Shown: positions 34,704 to 43,712, counted from the first letter of the stretch. The stretch is 64,000 nt of DNA from Streptomyces sp. RKAG293 (GCF_023701745.1 NZ_JAJOZB010000001.1:496001-560000); one strand, 5' to 3'. A program made the numbers and translations. Notes: generated by a model from the sequence alone, not told the origin.

Positions 34704-36221
34704 ATGAGCGCTCCCCACGGGACCGGACCCGCACCCGCGGCGGCGGACCCCTCTTCTGATTCCCCCCGGTCGTTGCGCGAGGCCTGGGTGGCCCTGGCCG
34801 GGCTGTCGGCAGTGTTTCTCTTCGAGATGCTGGACAACTCGATCCTGAACGTCGCGTTGCCCACGATCGGACGCGATCTGCACGCTTCGACGATCGCGCT
34901 GCAGTGGGTGACGGGCGCGTACGCGGTCGTGTTCGGCGGGTTGATGCTGGCGTTCGGCGCGATCGCCGACCGGTTCGGCCGACGGCGGATCATGCTCATC
35001 GGGCTGGTTCTGCTCGGCATGGCGAGCCTGGCGACCGCTCTCGTCTCCAGCGTGGAGCAACTGATCGCCGTCCGGGTGGCGATGGGCGTCGCGGCCGCGA
35101 TGACGACTCCAGGATCGATGGCGCTCGCCTTCAGGCTGTTCGACGAGGACGGTCTGCGCGTCCGTGCGACCACCCTCATCTCGACCGTGGGTCTGGTGGG
35201 GCTCGCGATCGGCCCGACCGTGGGTGGCTTCGTGCTCGCCATCGCGCCATGGCAGGTCCTGCTGCTGGTGAACGTGCCGATCGCCGCCCTCGCGATCATC
35301 GGTGTGCGGTCCGGCATCGGTCCGGACGTCACGGCCGACCTGCACCGCGATCCGGTGGACATCGCGGGTGCGGTGCTGGGCACGGCGACGATCGTGCTGG
35401 CGCTCGTCGCACCGACGCTGTTCGTCAATGAGGGCGCCGGATCGTGGACCCCGTGGGCGACCGCGGCGGCGGCCGTCGTGGCGGCGCTTCTCTTCCTCCT
35501 CCGCGAGCGTTCGGCACGCTACCCGCTCCTCGACCTCGAACTCGTCGCTCACCCTCTGGTCTCCAGCGGCCTGGCGTTCAAGGCCGCGGCCGGGCTGGCG
35601 ACCGCCGGCCTCGGTTACCTGGTGACGCTGCAGCTGCAGCTCGACTGGGGGTGGACGCCCGCACTCGCCGCCCTCGGGATGCTGCCGCAGGTCGTCGTCC
35701 TCGTCGCGGGCGGCGCGTTCGTCCAACCCTTCGTACAGCGGGTCGGCCTCGAACGGGCCGCGTGGCTCAGCGCCGCGGCGGTCGTGTTCGGGCTCGCCTT
35801 CTACGGTCTGCTGGGCAGGTTCGGATACGTGTGGGTCGCGATCGCCCTCGTGCTCGTGGCGGCCGGCATGCGCGTGGTCGGCGTTGTCGCCGGGGTGAAC
35901 GTGCTCCGTGGCCTGCCGAAGAACCGGACCACGGTCGGCGCGGCCCTCGTCGACACCGCCACCGAAGTCACCTCAGGCGTCGCCATCGCCGTCACCGGCA
36001 CCATCCTCGCGGCGCTGTTCACCGGCGACATCGCCACCTCCGACTGGAGCCCGCGACAGACCGCCGAATTCCAGGAGGCGGTCACGATCGCGGGCCTCAC
36101 GCTCAGCGTCATGGCCGCGGCACTCGTCGGGTGGGGAATCGTCCGTACACGACGACGCGTGACGAACGACAAGGCGGCCGCGTCCGTCGACGACGCGATC
36201 AGCGAGAAGACCACGGCATGA
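34704..36221 (+). CDS. DHA2-type MFS multidrug transporter
   Basis: The 505-residue protein has about 14 hydrophobic segments. The DHA2 features are clear: FLFEMLDNSILNVALPTIGRDL at TM1 (the LD-SIVNVALP motif), ALQWVTGAYAVVFGGLMLAFGAIADRFGRRRIMLIG, and AMGVAAAMTTPGSMAL in TM5 (motif C). The family exports drugs by proton antiport. It is controlled by the divergent TetR protein through the operator overlapping its promoter. Confidence 0.9.
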   Translation: MSAPHGTGPAPAAADPSSDSPRSLREAWVALAGLSAVFLFEMLDNSILNVALPTIGRDLHASTIALQWVTGAYAVVFGGLMLAFGAIADRFGRRRIMLIGLVLLGMASLATALVSSVEQLIAVRVAMGVAAAMTTPGSMALAFRLFDEDGLRVRATTLISTVGLVGLAIGPTVGGFVLAIAPWQVLLLVNVPIAALAIIGVRSGIGPDVTADLHRDPVDIAGAVLGTATIVLALVAPTLFVNEGAGSWTPWATAAAAVVAALLFLLRERSARYPLLDLELVAHPLVSSGLAFKAAAGLATAGLGYLVTLQLQLDWGWTPALAALGMLPQVVVLVAGGAFVQPFVQRVGLERAAWLSAAAVVFGLAFYGLLGRFGYVWVAIALVLVAAGMRVVGVVAGVNVLRGLPKNRTTVGAALVDTATEVTSGVAIAVTGTILAALFTGDIATSDWSPRQTAEFQEAVTIAGLTLSVMAAALVGWGIVRTRRRVTNDKAAASVDDAISEKTTA

Positions 36222-36319
36222 CGCATGGGGCGAGCCGGCGCGGACCGACTGCCGCGTCCTGGCCGCTCATCGATCCGTGAGGCACGTTCCGGCGCGCCAC
36301 GGCCCAGCGGATCGGTGAG

Positions 36320-36346
36320 CCAGGGGCACCGGAACCCCACCCCTGG
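36320..36346. terminator. hairpin between convergent genes
   Basis: CCAGGGG and CCCCTGG form a 7-bp stem with a 13-base loop between the DHA2 transporter and the convergent membrane-protein gene. It is a weak but well-placed bidirectional terminator candidate. Confidence 0.45.
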
Positions 36347-36349
36347 ACG

Positions 36350-36829
36350 TCACTGACTCCCGGCCAGGTGCGGGCGGCCGTCAGCCGGGCCGGCGGAGGC
36401 GTCCACCCGGTCGGTGCGCCGGTACCGCCACCACGGCGCCAGCTGTACGACGCCGAATACCACTTCGACGACGAAGAACAGCCAGAGCAACCGCATGGCG
36501 CCGTGGGTCAGCGCGTACGCCTGCCACGTCGCGAACAGCGTGCGCGCGACGCCGTCGAACAGTCCGTGCTCCGGCAACGGCCGGACGATGCGCAGGACGG
36601 CCCAGACGACCACGACCGAACCCATCAGATTCGCGTACAGGGTCTGTACCGGGTCGAGTTCGGGCAGGTGGCCCATCCCCAGTGTGTCACCCAGTGAGGA
36701 CAGCGCCTGGTGCACCAGCGCATACGTCCACGGTGTCGCGAAACCTGCCGTGACGACGAGGTCGTACCAGGCGCTCGCCCGTACGACGTGCAGGTAGGCG
36801 GGACGTGCGGGGGTGAGGAGAGGGATCAC
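36350..36829 (-). CDS. four-helix membrane protein, MerR target
   Basis: The 159-residue protein has four hydrophobic segments (YDLVVTAGFATPWTYALVHQAL; LYANLMGSVVVVWAVLRIV; FDGVARTLFATWQAYALTHGAM; LLWLFFVVEVVFGVVQLAPWW) and a charged C-terminal tail. I do not recognise a named family. It is divergent from a MerR regulator, and its promoter has the long-spacer form that MerR proteins activate, so it is the likely effector of that sensor. Confidence 0.65.
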   Translation of the reverse strand: MIPLLTPARPAYLHVVRASAWYDLVVTAGFATPWTYALVHQALSSLGDTLGMGHLPELDPVQTLYANLMGSVVVVWAVLRIVRPLPEHGLFDGVARTLFATWQAYALTHGAMRLLWLFFVVEVVFGVVQLAPWWRYRRTDRVDASAGPADGRPHLAGSQ

Positions 36830-36866
36830 GGTGAGGCTCCTGGTGTTCTTGGGTCAGCGACACCTC

Positions 36867-36898
36867 ACGCTAAACAGTGGAGTACGGTCCAAGGTCAA
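36867..36898 (-). promoter_or_regulatory. MerR-type long-spacer promoter
   Basis: On the minus strand, TTGACC (36898-36893) and TAGCGT (36872-36867) are separated by 20 bp; TTAGCG at a 19-bp spacing is the alternative. The spacer contains the dyad TGGA-CCGTAC-TCCA. Overlong spacers with a central dyad are the hallmark of promoters that MerR-family activators untwist. It drives the membrane-protein gene and lies next to the MerR start. Confidence 0.6.
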
Positions 36899-36920
36899 GC
36901 CCATCGTGCGACGGAGGACC

Positions 36921-37298
36921 ATGCGTATCGGAGAGCTGGCCGCGCAGGCGGGCATGACCAGGGACACCATCCGGTTCTACGAGAAGGTCGGCCTCGTCCA
37001 GGGCGGGCGGCTGGCCAACGGCTACCGCGACTTCCCGCCCGAGACGGTGGCCTGGCTGCACTATGTCCGCACCGCGCAGACGCTCGGGTTCTCCCTCGCG
37101 GAGATCGCACGGACCGGCGAGGAACTACGCGAGCGCCCGGATACCGCGGAAGCGCTGTCCGCGCTGTTCGAGGAGAAGATCCACGTCCTCGACGCCCGCA
37201 TGGCCGAACTCGTCACCCTGCGGGCCGAATTGGCCGCGCGGGTGGGCACCGGGTGCCCGTTGCGGGCAGCCGGCTCGTCGGCCTCGGCACGAGGCTGA
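36921..37298 (+). CDS. MerR-family transcriptional regulator
   Basis: The 125-residue protein starts MRIGELAAQAGMTRDTIRFY, the canonical MerR winged helix (IGELA-AG-T-DTIRFYEKVGL), followed by NGYRDFPPETVAWLHYVRTAQTLGFSLAEI and a coiled-coil dimer helix. The C-terminal GTGCPLRAAG has a single Cys and no classic metal-binding loop. An ATG at 36813 is in frame, but the ATG at 36921 fits the family start. It is divergent from the four-helix membrane protein. Confidence 0.88.
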   Translation: MRIGELAAQAGMTRDTIRFYEKVGLVQGGRLANGYRDFPPETVAWLHYVRTAQTLGFSLAEIARTGEELRERPDTAEALSALFEEKIHVLDARMAELVTLRAELAARVGTGCPLRAAGSSASARG

Positions 37299-37493
37299 GA
37301 ACGGCGCAAACCTGGCGGGCAAAGCACCACCGGAATCCCGAAGACGCTGACTTCGCAATTGACGCTCCCTCAACTGCCCACGCTGCCAGCGGATCACGGT
37401 GACGTCCGATCCGAGAGAGCGCTACCGGTCAGTGTCGGATGGAGAGCCGGACACCGCGCCCGCAGTGATCAACAACGTGGTTTCACGGCATAC

Positions 37494-38074
37494 GACAACC
37501 TGGTCACCCCGGGAATGATCTTCGCGGGGCTGATCGGCGCCATCGTGTGGAATTTGATGACGTGGCTCGTCGGGCTGCCGTCCAGTTCGTCGCACGCCCT
37601 GTTCGGTGGACCAAGGGGTTCCGCCTCGGTCAGATCGCCTCCGCGTCGCTGGTGTCCCTCGCTCACGGGACGAACGACGCGCAGAAGACCATGGGCGTCA
37701 TCACCCTGACGCTCATCTCGGCCGGTGCGCTGTAGCACGACGCCGGTCCCCCGGTGTGGGTGATCGGCTCGGCGGGTCCGGCGATCGGTCTGGGCACGTA
37801 CCTGGGCGGCTGGCGGATCATCAGGACGATGTGCAAGGGACTGACCGACATCCAGTCACCGCAGGGGTTCGCGGCCGAGACCGCCGCGGCCGTGGGCGCG
37901 GTCGCGGCCGGCGTCGTCGTGCACGGCGGCACCCTGGGGACCGTGCTGGTCGGCGTGGTGGCGGCGTCGGCCGCCGCCGTCATCGTGCTGCTCTCACGGC
38001 GCAACCCGGTGCACTCCGAGAACGTCAACGACGGCACCTCCGTGGCGGTTCGTCCCGTCGCGGCCGCTGCCTGA
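37494..38074 (+). pseudogene. decayed PiT-family phosphate permease
   Basis: Segments of a Pit permease follow in order but cannot form a protein. They are DNLVTPGMIFAGLIGAIVWN to SSSSHALFGG; then, after a deletion and frame change, GFRLGQIASASLVSLAHGTN to LISAGAL; then an in-frame TAG at 37733-37735; then, in the same frame, WVIGSAGPAIGLGTYLGGWR to QSPQGFAAETAAA. A second deletion is followed by HGGTLGTVLVGVVAAS and RRNPVHSENVND. Roughly half of the normal length and the N-terminal helices are missing. The usual small membrane companion gene downstream is intact. Confidence 0.85.
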
Positions 38075-38120
38075 ACCCTGCGACGACCACGAGTCCCGAC
38101 AAGGCCAGGGAGGCCGGAAG

Positions 38121-38351
38121 ATGAGTATGGACTGGAGTGCCCTGGGGCGGGTCGCGGTGGTGAGCGTGGGTGCCACGGTCGGCATCGTCGTCGTCTTCGC
38201 CCTGGGCGTGCGCGCCCTGGCCACCCGGGAACCGGGCCCGGACGGGACGAGCGACGGCCAGGGCGCTCTCGCCCTCACCGGGCTCTGCTTCGCCGCCTGT
38301 GCCGCGGTCATCGGCTACGGGCTTTATCTCATCGTGCCGCAGTTCCACTGA
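38121..38351 (+). CDS. small two-helix membrane protein, companion of the lost phosphate permease
   Basis: The 76-residue protein has two hydrophobic helices (VAVVSVGATVGIVVVFALGV and LTGLCFAACAAVIGYGLYLIV) joined by a polar loop. Genes of this type commonly follow PiT permease genes in Streptomyces. Here the permease is broken 46 bp upstream while this gene remains open, so it may be orphaned. GGAGG-like sequence precedes the ATG. Confidence 0.65.
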   Translation: MSMDWSALGRVAVVSVGATVGIVVVFALGVRALATREPGPDGTSDGQGALALTGLCFAACAAVIGYGLYLIVPQFH

Positions 38352-38426
38352 CTCGGGACGAGCCGCGCGGTGACGCGGGGAACAGAGCGTGTGGTGCGCC
38401 CGCCCCCACCGCCGGCCGACGGGGTC

Positions 38427-38618
38427 TCAGCCGAGGGCGGGGAAACCGCGTGCCTCCCTGCCCTGTTGGGCACGCCGCACATCGCTCCAGTCCAGAGCCG
38501 TCACCGCCTGACGCTGTACCTGCTGGGCGGCCTCCCGCGTCTCGGCGGGCACGTCGCCGCGTTCTTCTATCAGCCGGCCGTAGATCGGCGGGTGCTCCGT
38601 CACTTCTGCGTTGCTCAT
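38427..38618 (-). CDS. small hypothetical protein
   Basis: The 63-residue soluble protein starts MSNAEVTEHPPIYGRLIEER and continues with a helix-rich GDVPAETREAAQQVQRQAVTALDW. It has a good codon pattern and no signal or membrane segment. It looks like a member of a small conserved Streptomyces family, but I cannot name a function. Confidence 0.5.
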   Translation of the reverse strand: MSNAEVTEHPPIYGRLIEERGDVPAETREAAQQVQRQAVTALDWSDVRRAQQGREARGFPALG

Positions 38619-38810
38619 AGTGCTGACTCCTGCCCGCGATCCGATGATCTAACGGACCGTACCCGACGGAATCATTCCACCGGGACCGGCACCAGCCCGT
38701 CCGATCAGTCGGTCGGTCGGCGGCGCGGGCGCACGTGAGTAGCTGTACTCATGATCTCGTTCTCGTTTTCGTGCAGGCTGGTCGGACCAACCCATCACAA
38801 GGGAGATCAC

Positions 38811-39146
38811 GTGCCTACGACCAGCGGATCCCATGACACCGTGTCTGCGGGCGGCAACCGCCCCCTGAGGTTCGTACTCGGCCTCGCAGTGGCCTGTGTG
38901 GCGGCCGTGGCCCTGACCGGCTGTTCCACCGAGGACGCGATCTGCGGTGGCGGCGAGTACCCGGTCCTGGCGGTGGGCACCACCGGCAAGGCCTGCGCGC
39001 CCAAGGGCCAGGAGCCGCCGAAGGGGTATGTCCGCTACCCGGAGGGCAAGATCCCCCAGCACGTCGGCGACACCTGGGACAGCTATTGGAACACCCACAC
39101 GATCGACAAGAACGGCACCATCGTTGAGGCTCCCGCAGCCGGGTGA
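38811..39146 (+). CDS. small lipoprotein
   Basis: The 111-residue protein starts at a GTG with AAGGGAG 5 nt upstream. The signal sequence (LRFVLGLAVACVAAVAL) ends in a lipobox LTGC, giving a mature protein starting CSTEDAICGGGEYPVLAVG. The mature part has three cysteines and a tail GKIPQHVGDTWDSYW. It should be tethered to the outer face of the membrane. The function is unknown. Confidence 0.8.
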   Translation: MPTTSGSHDTVSAGGNRPLRFVLGLAVACVAAVALTGCSTEDAICGGGEYPVLAVGTTGKACAPKGQEPPKGYVRYPEGKIPQHVGDTWDSYWNTHTIDKNGTIVEAPAAG

Positions 39147-39245
39147 CGGGGACCGGGTGCCCAGGTCACCGGTGCCATGGACCGGAGCCATGGACCGCGA
39201 AGGCGGATCGGACGACCGTGGCGGGGTGGGCCGGGGAAAGACGCC

Positions 39246-40421
39246 TCAGCCCTGCGCGGCAGCCCTGTAGGGGCGGAAGAACGCGCGCAGCTCCTCCGCG
39301 TAGAGCTCGGGCTCCTCGAAGGCGGCGAAGTGGCCCCCGCGCGCGGGCTCGGTCACCCGCACGACGTTCGCCGTGCGCTCCAGCCACGCCCGCGGCGGGC
39401 GGACGATGTCGCCGGGGAAGAGCGAGAAGCCCGACGGCACCTCGACCCGGCGGGCGAGCTGCGCGGGTGGGATCGCGGCGTTCGCGCGGTACATGCGCAT
39501 CGACGAGCCGATCGTCCCCGTCAGCCAGTAGATCGTGAGATTGGTGAGGATCTCGTCCTTCGTGAAGGACCGCTCGATGTCGCCGTCGCAGTCGCTCCAT
39601 GCCCGGAGCTTCTCGACAATCCATGCGGCGAGACCGGCCGGCGAATCGTTGAGCCCGAAGGCGGCGGTCTGGGGCTTCGTGCGGTGCATGGCGGCATAGG
39701 CTCCCTCGGCCCCTCCCCAGGCCGCAGCACCGTCGAGCCAGGCGCGCTCCTCCGGGGCGAGCTCCGCCGGGTCCCCGGCGAAGACGGGGACGCCCGCATC
39801 CGTCCGGTGGACGGCCACGACCCGGTCGGGGTGGTCGAGCGCAAGGTAGCGGCTCACATGACTGCCGACGTCCCCACCCGCCGCGCCGAATCGCGCGTAG
39901 CCGAGGACACTCATGAGTTCGGCCCACAGCCCGGCGACGGCGATGGAGTCGAGGGGCGGACCGGTGGGGCGGTCGGAATACCCGTAGCCCGGCATGTCGG
40001 GCACGACGACGTCGAACGCGTCAGCGGGATCGGCGCCGTGCGCACCGGGATCCGTCAGGAGCGGGACGACCTTCGCGTAGCGCCAGAACGAGTCCGGCCA
40101 GCCGTGGCTGAGGACCAGCGGCAGAACGGGCCCGGCCGGCGCGACGGCCCGGACGTGGACGAAGTGGATCCCGAGGCCGCCGAGCGGGACGCGATAGCGG
40201 GCGAGCCGGGCGAGCGCCGCCTCCTGCGCCGTCCAGTCGAACCCGTCCGCCCAGTGGGCGACGAGCTCGCGGAGGTAACCGAGGTCGGAGCCGAGCGACC
40301 ACCCGGCGTCCTCGGGTGCATCGGGCCAGCGCGTCGCACGCAGCCGGGCCCGGAGGTCCTCGAGCGCCTCGGGGGCGGTCTGTTGAATGAACGGCTCGGG
40401 GCGGCGCGCGGCGTCCGGCAT
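39246..40421 (-). CDS. epoxide hydrolase family protein
   Basis: The 391-residue protein begins with the epoxide hydrolase N-terminal lid domain (LEDLRARLRATRWPDAPEDAGWSLGSDLGYL), followed by an alpha/beta hydrolase core with oxyanion motif SHGWPDSFW and GYGYSDRP. The nucleophile elbow GAAGGDVGSH supplies Asp, and the C-terminal GGHFAAFEEPE supplies the catalytic His. It would hydrolyse epoxides to diols in the cytoplasm. The start at 40421 has only weak ribosome pairing. Confidence 0.85.
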   Translation of the reverse strand: MPDAARRPEPFIQQTAPEALEDLRARLRATRWPDAPEDAGWSLGSDLGYLRELVAHWADGFDWTAQEAALARLARYRVPLGGLGIHFVHVRAVAPAGPVLPLVLSHGWPDSFWRYAKVVPLLTDPGAHGADPADAFDVVVPDMPGYGYSDRPTGPPLDSIAVAGLWAELMSVLGYARFGAAGGDVGSHVSRYLALDHPDRVVAVHRTDAGVPVFAGDPAELAPEERAWLDGAAAWGGAEGAYAAMHRTKPQTAAFGLNDSPAGLAAWIVEKLRAWSDCDGDIERSFTKDEILTNLTIYWLTGTIGSSMRMYRANAAIPPAQLARRVEVPSGFSLFPGDIVRPPRAWLERTANVVRVTEPARGGHFAAFEEPELYAEELRAFFRPYRAAAQG

Positions 40422-40494
40422 GACAACATGCTAACGCGGCGGAGCCGGCCGGGACGGCGGGCGGGCCGACGGCGAAGGGGTGTAGCCCACTCCC

Positions 40495-40746
40495 CTGGCC
40501 CATGCCGCCGACGAAACCCGGCGGGCCGGTGCGGAGCTGCTGCGCGTCGGCTGCTGGGCGGGCGGCGGGGGCGAACTGGTCGCGTTCTACGAGCGCAACA
40601 ACTTCGAACCCACCGACCGGTTCCTGGTCAAGGAGTGGCCCGGACAGGTACTGGCCCGCCGGGTCGGCCGACGGCACCGACGGAGCGCTCGGCATCGGCT
40701 CCGAGATGGTTGCGCGCCCTTGGTCAACGCGTCGAACAGGCCCTAA
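40495..40746 (+). pseudogene. C-terminal remnant of a GNAT acetyltransferase
   Basis: A plus-strand frame, blocked upstream by TAG, reads LAHAADETRRAGAELLRVGC, then ELVAFYERNNFEPTDRFLVK and EWPGQVLARRV. This is the typical last third of a GNAT protein (helix 3, the FYERNGF strand and tail). The acetyl-CoA-binding part is absent. The reading then drifts into the end of the antisense oxidoreductase gene and stops at 40744-40746. Confidence 0.7.
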
Positions 40747-41744
40747 TGCCGGACCCGGACGACGAGTTTTCCGGTGGCGCGGTCGTGCTCCATGTCGTCA
40801 TGGGCCTGCGGCACCTGCTCCAGGCCGTCGTAGACGCGGTCCACGGGGAAGGCGAGCCGGCCGGCCGCGACGGCGTCGAGGATCTCCTGGAAGGTCTCCC
40901 GGGGCAGGTCGGCGGCGTCGCCGAAGTAGCCGGCCAGGCGCACACCTCTGGGCAGGTACTCGTTCGGGGAGAAGTCCCGCACCGTCCACTGGTTGGACAG
41001 GCTGCCGCCGAAGCAGGCCGTGCCGTGCACGCGCACCGCGCGCAAAGTGTCGGGCAGGGTCGGCGTGCCGACAAGGTCAAGGGCGGCGTCGACGCCGTCC
41101 GGGTACAGCTCGCGAACGGCGGGCGCGACCTCGCCGGTGTCGAGCAGCGGGTGGTCGACACCGTGCTCCTTCAGCGAAGTGAGGCGGTCGGCCCGCCGGG
41201 TGGTGGACAGCACGGTGGCGCCGCGCCATTTGGCCAGAGCGGCGGCGGCCAGGCCCACCGAGGAGGTGCCGCCGCGGATCAACACGGACTGACCGGGCTT
41301 CAGGTCCAGGCCGATGGTGAGTGATCCGTTCGCTGTCTGCACCATCTCCGGCAGGGCGCCCAGCACCTCCCATGGCAGGTCGGTGTCGACGGGGATGACC
41401 TGCGACAGCGGCACCGAGGTGTATTCGGCATAGCCGCCGTCGAAGGTGCGCCCCATGTCCCCCATCATGGCGACGACCTTCTGCCCAGGAGCCAGCCCGC
41501 TGCCGGCCGGGGCCGCGTCGATGGTGCCGGCGGCCTCGATGCCCGGCACCCGGGGGAAACTGACACCCTCGCTCACACCCAGCCGCAGCTTCAACTCCGA
41601 GCGGTTGAGGCCGAACGCCTCGACTCGGATGCGCACCCAGCCCTCCCTCTCAGGTGGGAGAGGGAGCGTGGTCAGCCGCAGGTTGTCGACGGGACCGGGG
41701 GCGGAGAGTCGAACGGCGCGCATAGTGTCCGGTGAGGATGTCAT
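40743..41744 (-). CDS. medium-chain (quinone oxidoreductase-type) dehydrogenase
   Basis: The 333-residue protein has the MDR fold: N-terminal GroES-like domain (VDNLRLTTLPLPPEREGWVRIRVEAFGLNRSELKLR) and the NADPH-binding motif VLIRGGTSSVGLAAAALAKW at about residue 150. It lacks the structural zinc cysteines, so it is of the zinc-independent quinone-oxidoreductase class. The HNRSEL-type motif and PGIEAAGTI are typical. The stop overlaps the GNAT remnant by four bases. Confidence 0.87.
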   Translation of the reverse strand: MTSSPDTMRAVRLSAPGPVDNLRLTTLPLPPEREGWVRIRVEAFGLNRSELKLRLGVSEGVSFPRVPGIEAAGTIDAAPAGSGLAPGQKVVAMMGDMGRTFDGGYAEYTSVPLSQVIPVDTDLPWEVLGALPEMVQTANGSLTIGLDLKPGQSVLIRGGTSSVGLAAAALAKWRGATVLSTTRRADRLTSLKEHGVDHPLLDTGEVAPAVRELYPDGVDAALDLVGTPTLPDTLRAVRVHGTACFGGSLSNQWTVRDFSPNEYLPRGVRLAGYFGDAADLPRETFQEILDAVAAGRLAFPVDRVYDGLEQVPQAHDDMEHDRATGKLVVRVRH

Positions 41745-41955
41745 GAGGCTGCCTTCTTCCCTGGCGTGGAGAGTCGATCAGCGGTCATCAACATGCGGCC
41801 GCTGCGGCTTCATTCCCGACCGACGCGCCGGAAGGGACATCCGCCCGCCCGGTGTCACCCCCTGCGAGCCGGCCCGAGGGGCGTACTGCCGCGATGTCGG
41901 TGCTTTGAGGTAAGAAGGAAGAATCAAACGGGGCTGGTCAGAGGGGGGTTCGCAA

Positions 41956-42204
41956 ATGGGGCCACGGAATCGGCCGTTGCGGGCGCTGGAGCACGGCAGC
42001 GAAGCAGACGCCTTCGCGGGCCTGACGGTGCCGCTGCGGGTGGCCGCGTCGCTGCTGGGGATATCGACTTATACCCTCGACAAGCTGATAGCCGACGGGG
42101 TGTTCGTCGTCGAGCGCGAGGACGGCTCGCCGCAACGGGTCATCGCCCTGCCACGGGTCCTGGCCGTCCGCCGCTGGATGCTCGAAGAGTCCGCCGCACA
42201 CTGA
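41956..42204 (+). CDS. small excisionase-like helix-turn-helix protein
   Basis: The 82-residue protein has the HTH segment TVPLRVAASLLGISTYTLDKLIADGVFVV, resembling excisionase/HTH_17 DNA-binding proteins, followed by a basic-hydrophobic wing (QRVIALPRVLAVRRW). The ATG at 41956 has GGGGGG 9 nt upstream. No integrase or attachment site is nearby, so a role in recombination is not implied. It could be a small transcription factor. Confidence 0.65.
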   Translation: MGPRNRPLRALEHGSEADAFAGLTVPLRVAASLLGISTYTLDKLIADGVFVVEREDGSPQRVIALPRVLAVRRWMLEESAAH

Positions 42205-42314
42205 GGCAGCCCTCCCCGCGGCAACAGCGGCCAGAGCCGCCCCCTCCCGTCGGCAGCCGAGGGAACGCTGCAACAGCCCGTCGACGGCGGCAGACCCGTG
42301 GTAAGACGGCTGTC

Positions 42315-42956
42315 ATGGAAGACGAGGGAAGCCGCGACTCCGTCCGGCGAAGTTACGACACCGTGGCCGAGGAGTACGCGGCGCGGCTGCACGACGAGCT
42401 CGCCGGGAAGCCGCTCGACCGGGCGCTGCTCACCAGCCTCCTGGAGGAGACGGGACCGGACGCCACGATCGCCGACCTCGGCTGCGGCCCCGGACACGTG
42501 GCGGCCTGGCTCGCCGAACAAGGTGCCGGTACGGTCGGCATCGATCTGTCAGCGGGGATGGTCGCCACCGCCCGACGCCGCTATCCGAAGGTGGAGTTCC
42601 GACAGGGCGACCTGCTGGCACTGCCGGCCGAAGACGGCGAATTCGCCTCGGCCATCGCCTTCTACGTGATCATCCACCTCGACCCCCGAGAACTGCTCCG
42701 CGCCTTCGAGGAGATACGGCGGGTGCTGCGCCCTTCCGGGCTGCTCCTGCTCTCGTTCCACATCGGGGAGGAGGTCCGGCACCTGGACGAATGGTGGGGG
42801 CATGACGTGGACGTCGACTTCCGCTTCCTCGCCCCCTCCCACATCGCCGGGCTGCTGGAGGAGGCCGGATTCGACGTGACGATGCGGATGGAACGCGCCT
42901 CCTACGCCACCGAAGTCGACACGCGCCGGGCCTACCTTCTGGCCCGCCGGACCTGA
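42315..42956 (+). CDS. class I SAM-dependent methyltransferase
   Basis: The 213-residue protein opens with SRDSVRRSYDTVAEEYAARL, typical of UbiE/Methyltransf_25 proteins, then the SAM motif IADLGCGPGHVAAWLAEQG, VGIDLSAGMVATARRRYP and VLRPSGLLLLSFHIGEE. The substrate is unknown. It is 110 bp after the small HTH gene in the same orientation. Confidence 0.88.
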   Translation: MEDEGSRDSVRRSYDTVAEEYAARLHDELAGKPLDRALLTSLLEETGPDATIADLGCGPGHVAAWLAEQGAGTVGIDLSAGMVATARRRYPKVEFRQGDLLALPAEDGEFASAIAFYVIIHLDPRELLRAFEEIRRVLRPSGLLLLSFHIGEEVRHLDEWWGHDVDVDFRFLAPSHIAGLLEEAGFDVTMRMERASYATEVDTRRAYLLARRT

Positions 42957-43076
42957 CACGGCCGTCGCCGCCCCCGGACGTCAACGTGCCCGGTTCCAGC
43001 CGGGGTCGGTGTTCGCCGCCAGGCGGGTCCGGCAGTGGTGGTCGGCAGTGGGGGTGCCGCTGCCGGCCGCAGGCAC

Positions 43077-43712
43077 TCAGGCGTCGTTCCTGAGCCGGTC
43101 GCGCTGGACCTGGCAGGCGAGGGCGCGACGCACGGAGGCCGATCCGGCGGCGGTGACCTTCGCGGGGACGTCGAGGCCGCGGCTGATCTCGTCGTACGCG
43201 TTCCGGTGACTGCCGGCCAGCTCCGCCCGGTGCAGCCGCAGGTCCTCCTCGACGAGACGGCGCAGCTCGTCGACGTTCCGGGGCGTGAAGCGCTTCTTCC
43301 CCCTGGCGACGGCGTTGACGTAGCGCGCGCAGCGAGCGGAGTCGACGGTCTCGGCGATCTCCTCGGCGAGGCCCCACAGACGTCCTTCGAGCCACGGCAC
43401 GTCGCGCTGGTCGAGGGACAACGTCGTCGGGGGCAGCGGTTGGCCCAACCGGTACTTCGCCACCTGCTTGGACACGGCGGGCTGACTCATGTCGGCGAGC
43501 TGGGCAATCCTGTCCTGGGTCCAGCCGAGGTCCACAAAGATCTTGATCATCTCGGCGCGGAGCTTCCGCATCTCCTCGCCCGCGCGGATGACCTCGTTCA
43601 TGTCGGCGAGCATCCGCTCGGCCTGCGCCTCGGTCAGCCCCTCGGTCAGTCCCCCGAGGATCTGGTGCGTGTTCTCTTCGCCCGCCATGAAGCGGTTATA
43701 TACCCTGCGCAT
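43077..43712 (-). CDS. helix-turn-helix regulator with conserved actinobacterial N-terminus
   Basis: The 211-residue protein (203 if the ATG at 43688 is used) has a central helix-turn-helix, LGWTQDRIAQLADMSQPAVSKQVAKY, preceded by a helical region (HQILGGLTEGLTEAQAERML) and followed by a basic helical C-terminal half. I know similar small Streptomyces regulators but no named family. It is divergent from an alpha/beta hydrolase, and a 30-bp perfect palindrome lies between the two starts. It is the obvious repressor for that hydrolase and itself. Confidence 0.75.
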   Translation of the reverse strand: MRRVYNRFMAGEENTHQILGGLTEGLTEAQAERMLADMNEVIRAGEEMRKLRAEMIKIFVDLGWTQDRIAQLADMSQPAVSKQVAKYRLGQPLPPTTLSLDQRDVPWLEGRLWGLAEEIAETVDSARCARYVNAVARGKKRFTPRNVDELRRLVEEDLRLHRAELAGSHRNAYDEISRGLDVPAKVTAAGSASVRRALACQVQRDRLRNDA

